Positions 48,028-58,525 of a stretch of DNA of 64,000 nt are shown here, one piece after another. The notes under the pieces were generated by a model. The model had not been told where the DNA came from. It searched no databases and worked only from the letters and a program-made list of their open reading frames with translations. Source of the DNA: Rhodeus uyekii (taxonomy: Eukaryota; Chordata; Actinopteri; Cypriniformes; Acheilognathidae); NCBI GenBank assembly GCA_037043235.1, contig JAWRVZ010000476.1, positions 42,501 to 106,500 on the forward strand. The letters are read 5' to 3'. The position numbers and the translations under genes are program-made. Within the stretch, counting starts at the first letter, position 1, and every line of letters starts with the position of its first letter.

Positions 48028-48098
48028 AGTATCTCCAGTGACCGTCTTAATGGCTTTCTCTGATTCTGAAAGCACAAGTGCTGAGGTTTTGTTCTGAA
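48028..48098 (-). other. Conserved block below gene 4 tail, split copy
   Basis: Right part of the block; its other end is at about 46915-46940, separated by the hAT-like element. Plus strand still ends SDSESTSAEVLF; minus strand keeps the ATTTATTCAG acceptor-like border. Confidence 0.4.
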
Positions 48099-48371
48099 TA
48101 AATGTAAATTACTCTTTCATCAGAAACAGAATTCCTCATAGTTGACTAAACATCTATAGTGGTGAACAAACACTACAACACATTATTTTTGCGTTCCCAT
48201 TTGCTCTACTAGCAAAAGAAAAGATCTATAATAGCGTTTCCTCAACGCTCTGTAATAATAGGGTATCATGACACTTTTTCAATGCAATGAGAATTGCTTT
48301 TTCCTTTTTCCTAATTTCTCTTCAGATTCCTTTTGAGTGAAACTATTAAAATATCATCATGGGACGTCCCA

Positions 48372-48420
48372 TTAGTGGCAGGTTCTGTTGATTGATAGAC
48401 TGGGGGAGTGTGCCATTCTC
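48372..48420 (-). CDS. Gene 4 exon 5, short tail
   Basis: Phase 2 entry gives K-RMAHSPSLSINRTCH and TAA at 48374-48372. Differs from gene 3 by one residue (Ser for Thr). The older gene 2-type frame would run to TAA at 48348-48346. Confidence 0.6.
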
Positions 48421-51400
48421 CTGAAAGAAAGCAAGAGATTCACAGAAGGTTAAACGAATGATCAGGATTTATGATTCAGATACATAATCAGTAAAATGTG
48501 TTTCTCCCTCTGATGTTTGTGAATGTAAAGATCTCAGTCAAACAGCACAAGAGCAGCGAGCTCTTAAAGTGTGACTTCACTGATTTTCACCTGCTTTCTA
48601 TTGTTACAGTCAATAGGCGGATCAGCAGAGGGTTATTAACAGAACAGTTATTGTAAGGATAGGTTTATCCCTGAAAAATCTATCATACTTTGTCTACTCT
48701 ATAAACAGTTGGTATAGTTGAACACCATGGCAACACCTTTCTTACATGTGCGTGATAGTGTTTTACTTCAGTCGGAACTAACAGAATATTGTGTTTGCAG
48801 CCTTTAGACACAACAATGTGCTGATCCTCCACTGGAAACTGAACTCCCTCCTGCTGAACCTACAGTATCCTAGTTGAGTTATTGCACTCAGGAACAATAC
48901 AGGTCGACACATTTGCAGTTAAGTATTTCCTACTAAAGCAAGGCGATATTTGACTCAAGTAAGCGTATCTATAACAGACTGGTGGGCGTGGAATTGGATG
49001 GCAACATGCCCAGTGCATTATGGGTATTGAAGTTTCCCTCCTTATTTAGCAAAATGGAAGATGTAATGGAAATGTTTTTGTATGCATTACACAAACTGCG
49101 TACAGTATATAAGTGTGGCCAGCGGGGTGTGGTCTAGAGGCTGCTGCGGGCGGAGGAGGAGTTTGGGAGGGCTGATGGTTAAGGGACACGCCTCTGTTAA
49201 CGAGATCTAACAGGTGTATTCATTTTGCAGTGACTCGAGAGATGCTGCTACTAGAGGACTGCTGAAAAGCTGCTGAAAAGCATTTGTGTTATTTTTGTTA
49301 AAGCCCTCGTGCTTGTGTTTATTTTGGTGTTGCTGCCAATAAAAAACCCTGCCAAACAAAGTTTACCTGCTCTCCCGTTGACATTCTGAAAAGTTGTCAC
49401 AATAAGGTATACAAATTTAGGGTGCTAAATATAAGGTTGCATAAGCTTAAATTATATTTAGTTATAAAATAATAGTACACAATACTTTTTTTTTCTTCTC
49501 TCTCTCTCTAAAGGGTACGGTTGCAATCTGTAACAGTTTCATGAACTCATCTGTTTGCCAGGAAGATAAAAGAGGCTGTCTGGTCATAGAAGACTGTCGC
49601 TGACAGATCTCTGAGTTATGAATGACATTCTTGCAAAAATTAAAACTTTTCGTCTCACAGTACTGGGTCTTTGGTCTCATCTTTTGCCTCTAACAGAAAA
49701 TGGGGAAATTTCCGTAACAGACGATGAAAGTCTTTTTTTTATAAATCTCATATTTACATTTTGAAAGATGAGCTGTATGTAATACTTGCTTTTTCGTCTT
49801 GATCTGTAAGTCAAAGCAGCTGCAGCCACAAGCAGAACAATAGCAACAACACCAACTATTGCTGCTTTAACAGCTGAAGACGGACCTGAATCTGGAACAG
49901 CTGAACACACACAATCATTATTACAAGAGAGTGAATGATAATCAACTCTACCAATACTTCTGACTGACATTTACACCTTTCTAATTTCTTCAGAAGCTTG
50001 TTTGGTTTTGATAAATATATAACGATATGCATTTTTTTCTAACAACAACAACTGACTTCAAAATTATAAATTCATAGCATGACATAAAACTCAATGTAAC
50101 ACTTGTCTGTCTTTATTGTTCGTGTCAAAGATCCACAATGAAAACATTTATTGGGGGGAATTAAATATTTCAAACTGTTTTCTTAAATTTCTCAAGGGAA
50201 AATGTACAGAGTGATGAAATGAGACTCACCAGTGACAGAAACACCGAAACTCCTAGTGATGCTGAATTTTCTGCTGATGATCTGTAGTTTATATTCTCCT
50301 TCATCTGTGATTCTGGTGTTCATGATGATCAGAGATCCAGTCTGATGATCCAGCTTCAGTCTGTCTCTGAATCTCTCATCACACTGATCATCTGTACAGA
50401 TCTTACTCTGATCTCCAGTGATTTCAGTGATGACAATATCATTAAAATACCACTTCACCACATCATTTGGGTTTCTTATTACACAAGAATCAAAAGTGAC
50501 AGATTCTCCCTCCTTCACTGACTTTCTCTTCACTTCATCTTCTTTGGCAGCAGAAACTCCTGAAACACAAACCAACAGTTGCTGGAGGATCTTGTTTTCA
50601 AAGTAAGCTTTATTGTAAATTCTGCCATACATACAGTACATACATACAGATAATTGAAAATCTATGACTCTCAGACCCAAGGTGCCTAACAACAACAAAA
50701 CAATAACAACAAAAGTTTAACAGTAACAACAACATAAGATAAAAAATAAAATATGGATAAAGTGAATTATGGAGGTAAAGTGGCGATGGCAAATAGTGCA
50801 AATAATAGTAACAATAGTGCGAATTCAGATTTTAAATCAGTGCAGGTATAAAATTATAATACTGAATGCAAAAAGAGTCTGTAAGAGAGGAGACCAATTC
50901 CTCAGAGAGACAACATAATGAGGTAGATGAAGGAGGGGTACTGAGTGGGGGGGGGGGGATAATAATGCACCATGTCACAAAGCATTTCAAACTGGTTCCA
51001 TGAACATGAACAGGAGTTCACTGCACTAAAATGGCCCCACAGTCACCAGATCTCAAACCAATAGGGCATCTTTGGGATGTGGTGGAACGGGAGCTTCATG
51101 CCCTGGATGTTCATCCCACAAATCTCCATCAACTGCAAGATGCGATCCTATCAATATGGGCCAACATTTCTAAAGAATGCTTTCAGCACTTTGTTGAATC
51201 AATGCCACGTAGAATTAAGGTAATTCTGAAGGCGAAAGCGGTCAAACACAGTATTAGTATGGTGTTCCTTTAGGTGAGTGTATATTTCCCATCTCTAAGG
51301 GCCCGTCCACACGGAAACGTGGATCACTGTATCCGCATACATTTGTTATCGGATTGGCGTTCCGTCCACATGGATCCGGCGATTTGGGAGACTGAATCCG

Positions 51401-54400
51401 CTCTCTTTTGATACCGGGTCCTAAAGTGGATAGATCTGAATCCGACACCCTTGCAGTCTTGTGTGGACGGCCAATCCGTATATTTTTTTGTGTACCGATG
51501 ATGTCATCACATCACGTGTCGGCTGCGTCACAGTAACAGCAACAGTGTTGCCAGATTGGATTGAAGATTTCCAGCCCAACTACAGCTTAAAACCCTTTTA
51601 AAAAAAACATTTAAAAAAAAATACCAGCCCAAAGTGCGTACTCTTATAAATAATGAAAAATGTTGAGTGAAATACAAGTCAACTTCCTTGTCTGAGGTAA
51701 CCACAATCCCCCCACCCGTCCACTTGATATACAGGCATGGAGAAAAAAACACCTCTGAAGGCCAGTGAAATATCCCTAATCATTGATGTGATTAAATGTA
51801 CATTATTTGCTTGTAAAAATATTGACTCACCATATAAAGAAACAATGAAGATATTTTCAATGTCTCTGCTGCCGCTGCTGATCTGTAGCTGATAAACTCC
51901 CGAGTCCATGATTCTGGTGTTCATGATGGTCAGAGATCCAGTCTGATGATCCAGCTTCAGTCTGTCTCTGAATCTCTCATTTCCTTCATTACACTGAACA
52001 TCTGTACAGATCTTACTCTGATCTCTATTTATTTGAGCGATGCGAGTGTCACTAAAATACCATCTAATTCGGTCTTGTTGGTTTGTTTGAACATCAGTGT
52101 TTAGAGTGACTGAATCTCCCTTTATCACTGACACTTCAACTGTATCAACAGCAGAAACACCTGAAGAAGAAATTAACAGTTCACTATAGACCAAACAAAA
52201 TAGTAATGCAAAATAAATGTGTGCAAACAAACAGCAGAAGAATATCATTGATTTACACATTCATTCACTAGACAAACATATTTGGATCTTCCACAACTCA
52301 ATGAACATCATACTTTAAGACTGGAAAAAATGGAAGATACCGAAATGTCTGGTCTACTATCAAGAAACAAACATCTGAACTCTCTTACAAAACTAGCATT
52401 ATCACTCGAGATGCATCAGGCCGAGCAGTTCACAACTCACCTTAACCCTCTGTTCTCTATAACACAACACTAACTCAAAATCCATGCAATGTTAAGAGTG
52501 TGCCATAAGTGACAATACATGTTTTGGTGACTTCAATGATTGGTACAAAGGTCTCACTCCCGCAGAAATAAACCAAAAGGTGTTAAAGGTTGAAAACTTC
52601 AGAGATGTTTTGGTAATGCATTAAGTATTTTTCTAAGGTCAGACATTAATCTATTACTCCATTTCTGAGCATTCAATGTTTTGTATTGATTATATTTTGA
52701 ATTATGCAATTGGCATGATACATTTGCCTGACTATTAATAAATCGTTACATTTGAAATTATTAACTCTAGTAGATTATGTTGCATCCTTTTATTACCGCA
52801 AATCTGTGTTCAGGGTTAAACACAAACTAGATCTCAGGTTAGAATCTGTTGAGATTTCCTGTAGCTCAGTCAGTAGAGCATTGGTGTTTACAGTGCCAAG
52901 GTTATGGGCTCAATCCCAGGGAAAGCAAGAACTGATTCAATGTGTTCCTTGAATGCAATGTAAGTCGCTTTGGATAAAAGCGTCTGCCAAATGCATAAAT
53001 GTAAAATGTAAAAGTATAGAGCATGAGGCACATCAGCTGAGATTCTAGATTCTGATTAACTGCTCGACTTTAAGTTATCATGCAATCGCATTCACTATAG
53101 GGCGCTGGATAAAAAAACTGAGATAACAGCAAGCATATTTTATGTTAATTTTTTTTTTTTACTAGTTTTGAATAATAATGAAAATAAGGCGAGTTGAGAT
53201 GTGGTTTTTGTGTTGTGAGGGACCCACCCTTTGATTTAAATCCACTGAATGATTCAATGATTCCCACCCTTTGAATAACCGTTATTGATCACAGCATGGT
53301 ATGGTAGCAGCACCAGTCACGATTGCAAAGCCCTGCAAAGAGTTGTGCGCTTGTCCGAGCGCATCTCAAGGTCAGCTCTCCCGTCTCTGCAGGACGTCTA
53401 CATCAAACACTGCAGAGGTAGAGCTACAAAAATAATCAAGGACATTAACCACCCTGCTAACCCTCACTTCACCCGGCTGTTATCTGGTAAGCACTTCCGA
53501 AGCCTGATGGCCAAAACTGAGAGACTCAGGAGGAGTTTCTTCCCCCAGGCCATCAGACTCCTGAACGCTGTCACTAACATCACGTGACTTCACTTCAGTA
53601 TAAACAAACTCCACATACTGATATTGCACTGCACTTTGTTCTCGTTGTTACTATGTAACAACTCGTTATAATCCTGTTTGCACATTACACTCTGTACTTC
53701 TGTTATCCACATATTTATTTTTATATTCTACAGTTTAGTTCACAGTTTATCTCACTTATTTTATTCCACATCTCTTATTTTTTACTTGATTTATTCATAA
53801 TTCTACATATGTATATATAGTACAGTACTTTTATTCTTTTTCTATTTTAACGTGTTTTTTTGCAACTTTTATTTGCACTGTCCATGGTGCGGACCTGTTC
53901 ACATTTCACTGCCGGTTGTATATATTCTGTATATAACTGTGTATGTGACAAATAAAACTCTTGAATCTTTAATCTTGAGAAATCTACATCAATCAATACA
54001 ATCAATAATCACTTAACCAGATGAATTATAAACTATATTTCTCCATTCGTTTGTACAGAACAAATAATGCTGAATCTGTTGATAATACATAAGAAACACT
54101 TAAAACACGTACAAACAACCTGCATAAGCATTTTACAATGACCTTCCTCTTTTGCTAACGAGACGGCATGACTCATTATTACTCTCAAGCGGATTAATGA
54201 CATACATATTCACATATATAATCCACCATAAACAAATAATGAAGAATATGAAACTCACTTTTCTCCAATGGACGCACACAGTTAGTAATCTAAACACAAA
54301 CGCTACAAGACTTCTGGAACAGTCTTTTGTGGAGCGCAGCTGTTTATGGCATGCGCACTCCGTCTTATCCGTGAATGGATGAATTAATTGCATAGTTGTA

Positions 54401-55213
54401 TGCCTATTCGGAGTCTGGATACAATATTTTCCACTCATCTACTTCCACCTGTATAGAATGCGATCTTTTGCAGAGTTCGCATTATATTCTAAATAAATAT
54501 TTTACTATTCTAAAGGGTTTATAATTCAGAGAAGAATATTGCTCAATCTCATAAATCTCAAAATACAACATTGTAAAGAAAACAAATATATTGATCTGAA
54601 ATATAGTGCATTCATTTTAAAATAATTCAAGCTATATTACCAAATATGCAATCTTAATTTAATAAAACAAAGACTTTACCACACGAGACATTCACTGTTT
54701 TTCTTTTTTGTCCTTTAATCTCTCGCCATGGCAAAGCCGTTCAAGATATTCTATAATCATTCGAAATGTAGCATTTTCAGTGTCTTTGTTGGTTTCAGAA
54801 AAATCCACATAAAAAAAAAAACAGACTTCCTGTTAGTCGGAGCTAATGAGCATAAATTATAAAGTTGTCCAACTTGATGAGAACAACATACATCTATACT
54901 GTGTTTCATTAAATCTTTAGTCATTGAGTTCAGTTAAAGGTAAAGGCTACTGGTAGTGAGGTGGGGGCCCATTATAGGGAGGGGGCCTCCAATCAGCATC
55001 TTACAATGAGATTCCAACAAAGAAATGTTTCATAATGTTCCAGCAAAAACACTGCTAAATACAAAAGATAAACATATTTCTATCAAATATAAAGCGATTA
55101 TAGTTTACTTTTGGTTTTATCGTCGGCAGGAAGAGAGAGAATATAAAGCTGAATATCTTACCGTAGTGGAATAAAAACCAGAGCAATACGAGCAAACTGA
55201 TGAGAAACTTCAT
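48372..55213 (-). CDS. Receptor gene 4: leader a, D1, D2, TM, 16-residue tail
   Basis: Exons: 55162-55213, 51831-52160, 50230-50559, 49786-49885, 48372-48420 (861 nt, 286 aa). Leader MKFLISLLVLLWFLFHY; D1 residues 18-127 resembles the gene 2 D1; D2 128-237 has an extra Cys (VTFDSCVIRN); the TM helix is the same in protein as in gene 3; tail KRMAHSPSLSINRTCH. TM exon, tail exon and the DNA between them are almost the same as in unit 3, so the 3' half is a recent duplicate. Two later insertions separate them: a solo LTR in the TM-tail intron (49114-49401) and a hAT-like element below the tail. Surface receptor by structure, SLAM/CD2-like by inference. The second leader (type b, 56154-56205) has lost its ATG. 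Confidence 0.75.
49114..49401. mobile_element. Solo LTR, 288 bp, with ATAAG target duplication
   Basis: Begins TGTGGCCAGC and ends GTTGTCACA, flanked by ATAAG at 49109-49113 and 49402-49406. Contains AATAAAAAACC near the 3' end. The otherwise nearly identical gene 3 intron has the empty site (GTACAGTATATAAGGTATGC near 28660-28676), which proves the insertion limits. Confidence 0.93.
49786..49885 (-). CDS. Gene 4 exon 4, transmembrane helix
   Basis: 100 nt, phase 1 in and phase 2 out. Same protein as the gene 3 TM exon; the two exons differ by very few bases. Confidence 0.75.
50230..50559 (-). CDS. Gene 4 exon 3, Ig V-like domain D2
   Basis: 330 nt, phase 1-1. GVSAAKEDEVKRKSVKEGES, VVKWYFNDIVITEITGDQSK, KICTDDQC, ends FGVSVTG. 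An extra Cys in VTFDSC near strand B has no obvious partner in strand F. Confidence 0.88.
50590..50850 (-). mobile_element. Non-LTR element 3' end
   Basis: Inverse of the type at 5985-6262: AAGTAAGCTTTATTGTAAAT, then ACTCTCAGACCCAAGGTGCC and CAACAACAA runs. Located in the D1-D2 intron of gene 4. Confidence 0.5.
50947..50958. repeat. Poly-G tract
   Basis: 12 G in a row. Confidence 0.9.
50965..51280 (+). pseudogene. Tc1/mariner transposase fragment
   Basis: From 51031 it reads MAPQSPDLKPIGHLWDVVER and ends near MPRRIKVILKAKAVK, the C-terminal part of a Tc1-like DDE transposase (usual motif SPDLNPIEHLW). The catalytic Glu is replaced by Gly, stops lie upstream, and the N-terminal DNA-binding part is missing. 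An inactive fragment. Confidence 0.85.
51299..51545. mobile_element. Harbinger-type end fragment
   Basis: GGGCCCGTCCACACGGAAAC to ATCACGTGTCGGCTGCGTCA, about 80-85% like 36256-36495, the left end of the Harbinger element. No transposase part follows. Confidence 0.7.
51831..52160 (-). CDS. Gene 4 exon 2, Ig V-like domain D1
   Basis: 330 nt, phase 1-1. GVSAVDTVEVSVIKGDSVTL, IRWYFSDTRIAQINRDQSK, KICTDVQC, CNEGNERF, ends FIVSLYG. The strand E-F turn is DSGVY rather than DEGVY. Confidence 0.88.
52855..53014 (+). mobile_element. tRNA-derived SINE
   Basis: CCTGTAGCTCAGTCAGTAGA (box A-like), GGTTATGGGCTCAATCCCAG (box B-like), tail TAAGTCGCTTTGGATAAAAG and CGTCTGCCAAATGC, ending with ATGTAAAATGTAAAAG repeats. 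Same family as 11862-12010. Confidence 0.85.
53250..53975 (+). mobile_element. LINE 3' end, Rex1/Babar-like
   Basis: The open part 53285-53587 (AWYGSSTSHDCKALQRVVRL, then SLQDVYIKHCRGRA, then FFPQAIRLLNA) is the conserved C-terminal end of a fish LINE reverse-transcriptase protein. A 3' UTR follows to GACAAATAAAACTCTTGAAT. RT motifs are missing, so it is 5'-truncated. Confidence 0.75.
54000..54380. repeat. Block shared with 22480-22860
   Basis: Second copy of the unexplained block, in the gene 4 leader-D1 intron. Confidence 0.6.
55162..55213 (-). CDS. Gene 4 leader exon, type a
   Basis: ATG at 55213-55211, MKFLISLLVLLWFLFHY plus one base, donor GTAAG. Intact. Confidence 0.75.
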
Positions 55214-56153
55214 CTTCAACACTTATTCAAAAAACATATCAAAGAGTTCCTCTTGATCGATGATCGATGCCAAAGAGAGATAATTATTCTGCACGTTCTT
55301 CTGCTTCCGCTTCCGCACCAGTTTAGCACGTGTCCTCCACCTCCAACTCAATGTTCTCTCGGATACTTGGACATTAATTGCACAGTTTTATGCCTATTCT
55401 GAGTATAGATAAAATATTTTCCTCTTATCTACTTCCACCTGACCACTTGCTTTTCCAGCATTTGTCTGTATTGCATATACATGTTTCTTCCTTTACTTTC
55501 GGTTTCACACTGTTGTCAACGTCTTTTACTTGTTTGCTTTTTAATTGTAGCTTTAACTGATATCTACTGTATGATATCTCCATGTCTCTTCTAGTGTCCT
55601 GCACAGTTTGTTTGCTGCTTAATCTGCTTTCGCCCCTACATGATCTGCAACACACAAAAAATTCTAAATCTTTTGATGACGCATTTTTAACCCTTGCAGA
55701 AATGATTGAATCCTGTCTAGTGTGACTGTTGTGCTTCAAAGAACATACGAGCAGAACTGGAGTCTGAACACACAAACACATCCCTTTATTCCTGCCTCGT
55801 TTCTCTTAGAAGAACATGCTTGATTTACACATTCACTTATTCAAACATGTGGAGGATTTTTGCAAACTGATGAACATCAAACCACATCCTTTTATTCTCA
55901 CATCCAGACATAGCATAACTCTTGACGAACTTGCAGTGTTAATAATTTAAGCAAATATTAGGGATTATATATAAAAAAACTAATGTTATTATTGTTTTGC
56001 GTTCATGTATGAGAATAAGTAAAATCACACACTGCCACATTCAACAGATAAACGCATTTCTGTCGAACATAAAATGATTCGAGACAAAACAACAGTCACT
56101 TTTGGTTTTTATCATCAGCCAGAAGAGAGAGAATATAAAGCTGAATGTCTTAC
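55214..56153 (-). other. Spacer between the two gene 4 leaders
   Basis: Contains the promoter-like region of leader a and sequence present between or next to the leaders in every unit (TTGCTTTTTAATTRTAGCT, AACATGCTTGATTTACACAT). No other coding feature. Confidence 0.55.
55327..55332 (-). promoter_or_regulatory. CACGTG E-box upstream of gene 4 type a leader
   Basis: About 115 nt upstream of the ATG, beside tandem GGAAGCGGAAG on the coding strand. Confidence 0.3.
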
Positions 56154-56205
56154 CGTAGTGGAGTAAAGAATAAAGCAATAAGAGTAAACTGACGAGAAGC
56201 CTAAT
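56154..56205 (-). pseudogene. Gene 4 leader exon, type b, start codon lost
   Basis: Same 52-nt layout and donor as the other type b leaders, and the SLLLLLYSLLHY-like core is kept. The position of the ATG (56205-56203) reads ATT. No replacement ATG in frame is visible between it and the hydrophobic core. Confidence 0.7.
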
Positions 56206-58439
56206 CTTCCACTCTTTGTTTTCATCGATGCGAAAGTGACACGTTGGTCAGTTACACGCTGATGACGCTGCTGTTTCGTCACAATCTTAGTTAAAAAGTT
56301 TCCGATTGTACTGTGTAAATATTATTTTATGTTCTTAGTATTTAATATCACTTCATCTCACCGTGTGGTTTTGTTTGTCTAAACATTTGAAATCAAACAT
56401 TTTCCCTAAAATATTTTTTAAGAAAAGTGAAATAAAGTTGTTTAACTTCCTTTTTGTTTGTATGTGTAAATATATAGTAAAAAGTATAGTAAGTATAGTA
56501 AAAATTTGCGATCCATTACTTTGGTCATAGACATTAAATATCTGGATGAATTTAAACATAGATTTTACAGGTACAAACGAGTACGGGATCACTGCATAAC
56601 TCCATTAGTTATTAATAGTGATTGTCAAAGTTCTAGATTAATTGTGTAATTGAGGATTTGATTTTGAGTTTATTTTCATTGAACCATGTTTCCAGGATGA
56701 AGTGAGGAAGAGGAGCACAGATTACAGTGTCTGTTTACAATCTTCATCCTTCCAGCACCTGCTGGTAGAAATTGTAACTGCACTCTCAGTGCAATGAGCA
56801 TCTTCACTGATACAGAGAAACATTTCATAAAACTCACATAAATACCATTCTTAGGTGTATTTATCCAGGGAAACGTTTAATGTTTGTTATAAACTCATAA
56901 ACACACATCATCACTGTATATTGACAGCCTAAAGCCAAAACATCACAGAAACTCTTCTAAATCACCAACATAATATTAAACTGTAATGAAAAGTGTATAA
57001 AATAACAGTAATTACAACAAATGATTATTCAATTATCCACTATTAAACAGTTTGGTCAGGTTTTATAAACTGGGCTTAGATTAAGTCAGGAATAGGCCTT
57101 CGTTTAAATAGGGCATTTAAGTAGCTTTAAGTAACCAGTGTATGTGCAAGTGATCTGTGCACATCGTTATGTTTTAGACAGACGTATCTATATAATATTA
57201 AAAACTTTAAAAAAATAAAGTTTAAATAAAGTTTGGGTATCAGAATAATTTAATCTTCAGTAATGATGTAGTTAGCACCCTCGGTTAGAGTATAATTGCT
57301 GTAACAATGTTATTGTAAGTGGGGCGGCCTACGAACTCCTTGTGAGATCTGAAGCTTCTGCTGATGAAACTGCAAACTAAACTTCACTAAAATGTCTTCT
57401 ATTGATGCACTTCTGACTCCTGCTCTTCATTTAACATATCTGGTCCTCTGGTTTACAATCTGATAATATTCTACAATACAAACACACGGAAAAAAGTTAA
57501 GAACTGAAACAGTAAAAAGGAGGCAAATAAGACATATAATGTGTAAATAGTCTTTACTTAGAACGTTCCACAGTTCTTCATCTTCACATCAAACTGTTGG
57601 GGAGCTAAAATTCACATCAAAATTCAGTTTCTGAGATTCATCGAGTTTGATCAGGTGATATTTCATGGATCTATTCTTGCTTGATTTTAACTGCCTTTCT
57701 TAATCAGACATTCAAGTATCAGAGTGGAGTGTGAAATGTTTCATTTCTTCAAGTATTGCTGGTAAAAACTCCAGTTTAGGGTTAACAAACGTTTGAGTTT
57801 TGCTGGTTAAATGAGGCATTCAGCATCAAAAACTTAACACTGCTGTTTTCAAGATAGATGTTCTTTTGGATTTTTTTCAAATCCCATTCCAGCGAACAGA
57901 AACATATTTCAAGAACATTTTGCTAAAATGTTGTGCCAAAGTGCATATTTATGTTCCCAGACAGTAATACTGATAAATTAATGTAAACAAAGCATTTTTC
58001 AAGATCACATTTCCATTCACTCTAATGAACTGTTAGTAATCTGACTGATGGCTGAGTTCATAATCCTTCATGTAAACATTTCAGTCAATGCAAATTAAAT
58101 TTCCATCAGACTGAAAAGATAGTGAAGACGTGAAACAATCAGATCAAAAGGAAAATAATAAACATGTACATATTTTAACGTTGACCATCTCAATTGATTC
58201 ATAAATCGTACAAATTATGCTAGCATCATGTAATTAATGCTTTCCAATTAAATGCTTGTCAATTAAAACATGCTTACAGCATGCTAGGTAATGCTAACGT
58301 GTTAATTCATACTAACAAACTTTTCAAGCTTGATGCTTTTACAACTTCTTTAAAATTTCAGGCTAATATTTCTTAATCTAACTTAAGTTTGTTTAAAATA
58401 TTTACTCATCTCTGTGACATTTGCTGTTTGCCTTGCCTT
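56206..58439. other. Intergenic region between genes 4 and 5
   Basis: Duplicated-unit sequence: 56.7-57.0 kb resembles 35.9 kb and 24.2 kb; 57.42-58.2 kb resembles the flanks below other tail exons. The segment that should hold the gene 5 tail exon and the conserved block is missing at about 58.2 kb. 57060-57140 carries a dispersed repeat also seen at 24.6 kb and 16.98 kb. Confidence 0.5.
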
Positions 58440-58525
58440 TTAAATTACAGCCTCTGAAACCACGAGCAGAACAACAACACCTACAACAACAGCACTTATT
58501 CCTGCTTTAACAGCTGAGGAAAAAC
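58440..58525 (-). CDS. Gene 5 exon 4, transmembrane helix with terminal stop
   Basis: 86 nt including TAA, phase 1 entry after GGTTTCAG. The helix ends SEAVI with no basic residues behind it. The MSVRS-like open stretch seen upstream of the other TM exons is disrupted here. Confidence 0.65.

Larger units (their letters stand above)
44610..48345. other. Region between DIRS element and gene 4 tail
   Basis: Host sequence resumes at CCACTGGAGTCACTGGATTA (compare 25.05 kb) and follows the unit 3 flank (25.8-27.9 kb) closely, interrupted by the hAT-like insertion at 46941-48027. No host gene seen; the open frame at 45344 is not kept in the other units. Confidence 0.55.
52161..55161 (-). other. Gene 4 intron between type a leader and D1
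   Basis: 3 kb. Host intron shared with unit 1 (52.7-53.25 kb), a SINE, a Rex1-like LINE 3' end, and the block shared with unit 2. No host gene seen. Confidence 0.55.

Noticed and set aside
52855..52925. Functional tRNA gene
   Set aside because: Only the box A and box B-like parts match and a SINE tail follows; it is the head of a SINE.
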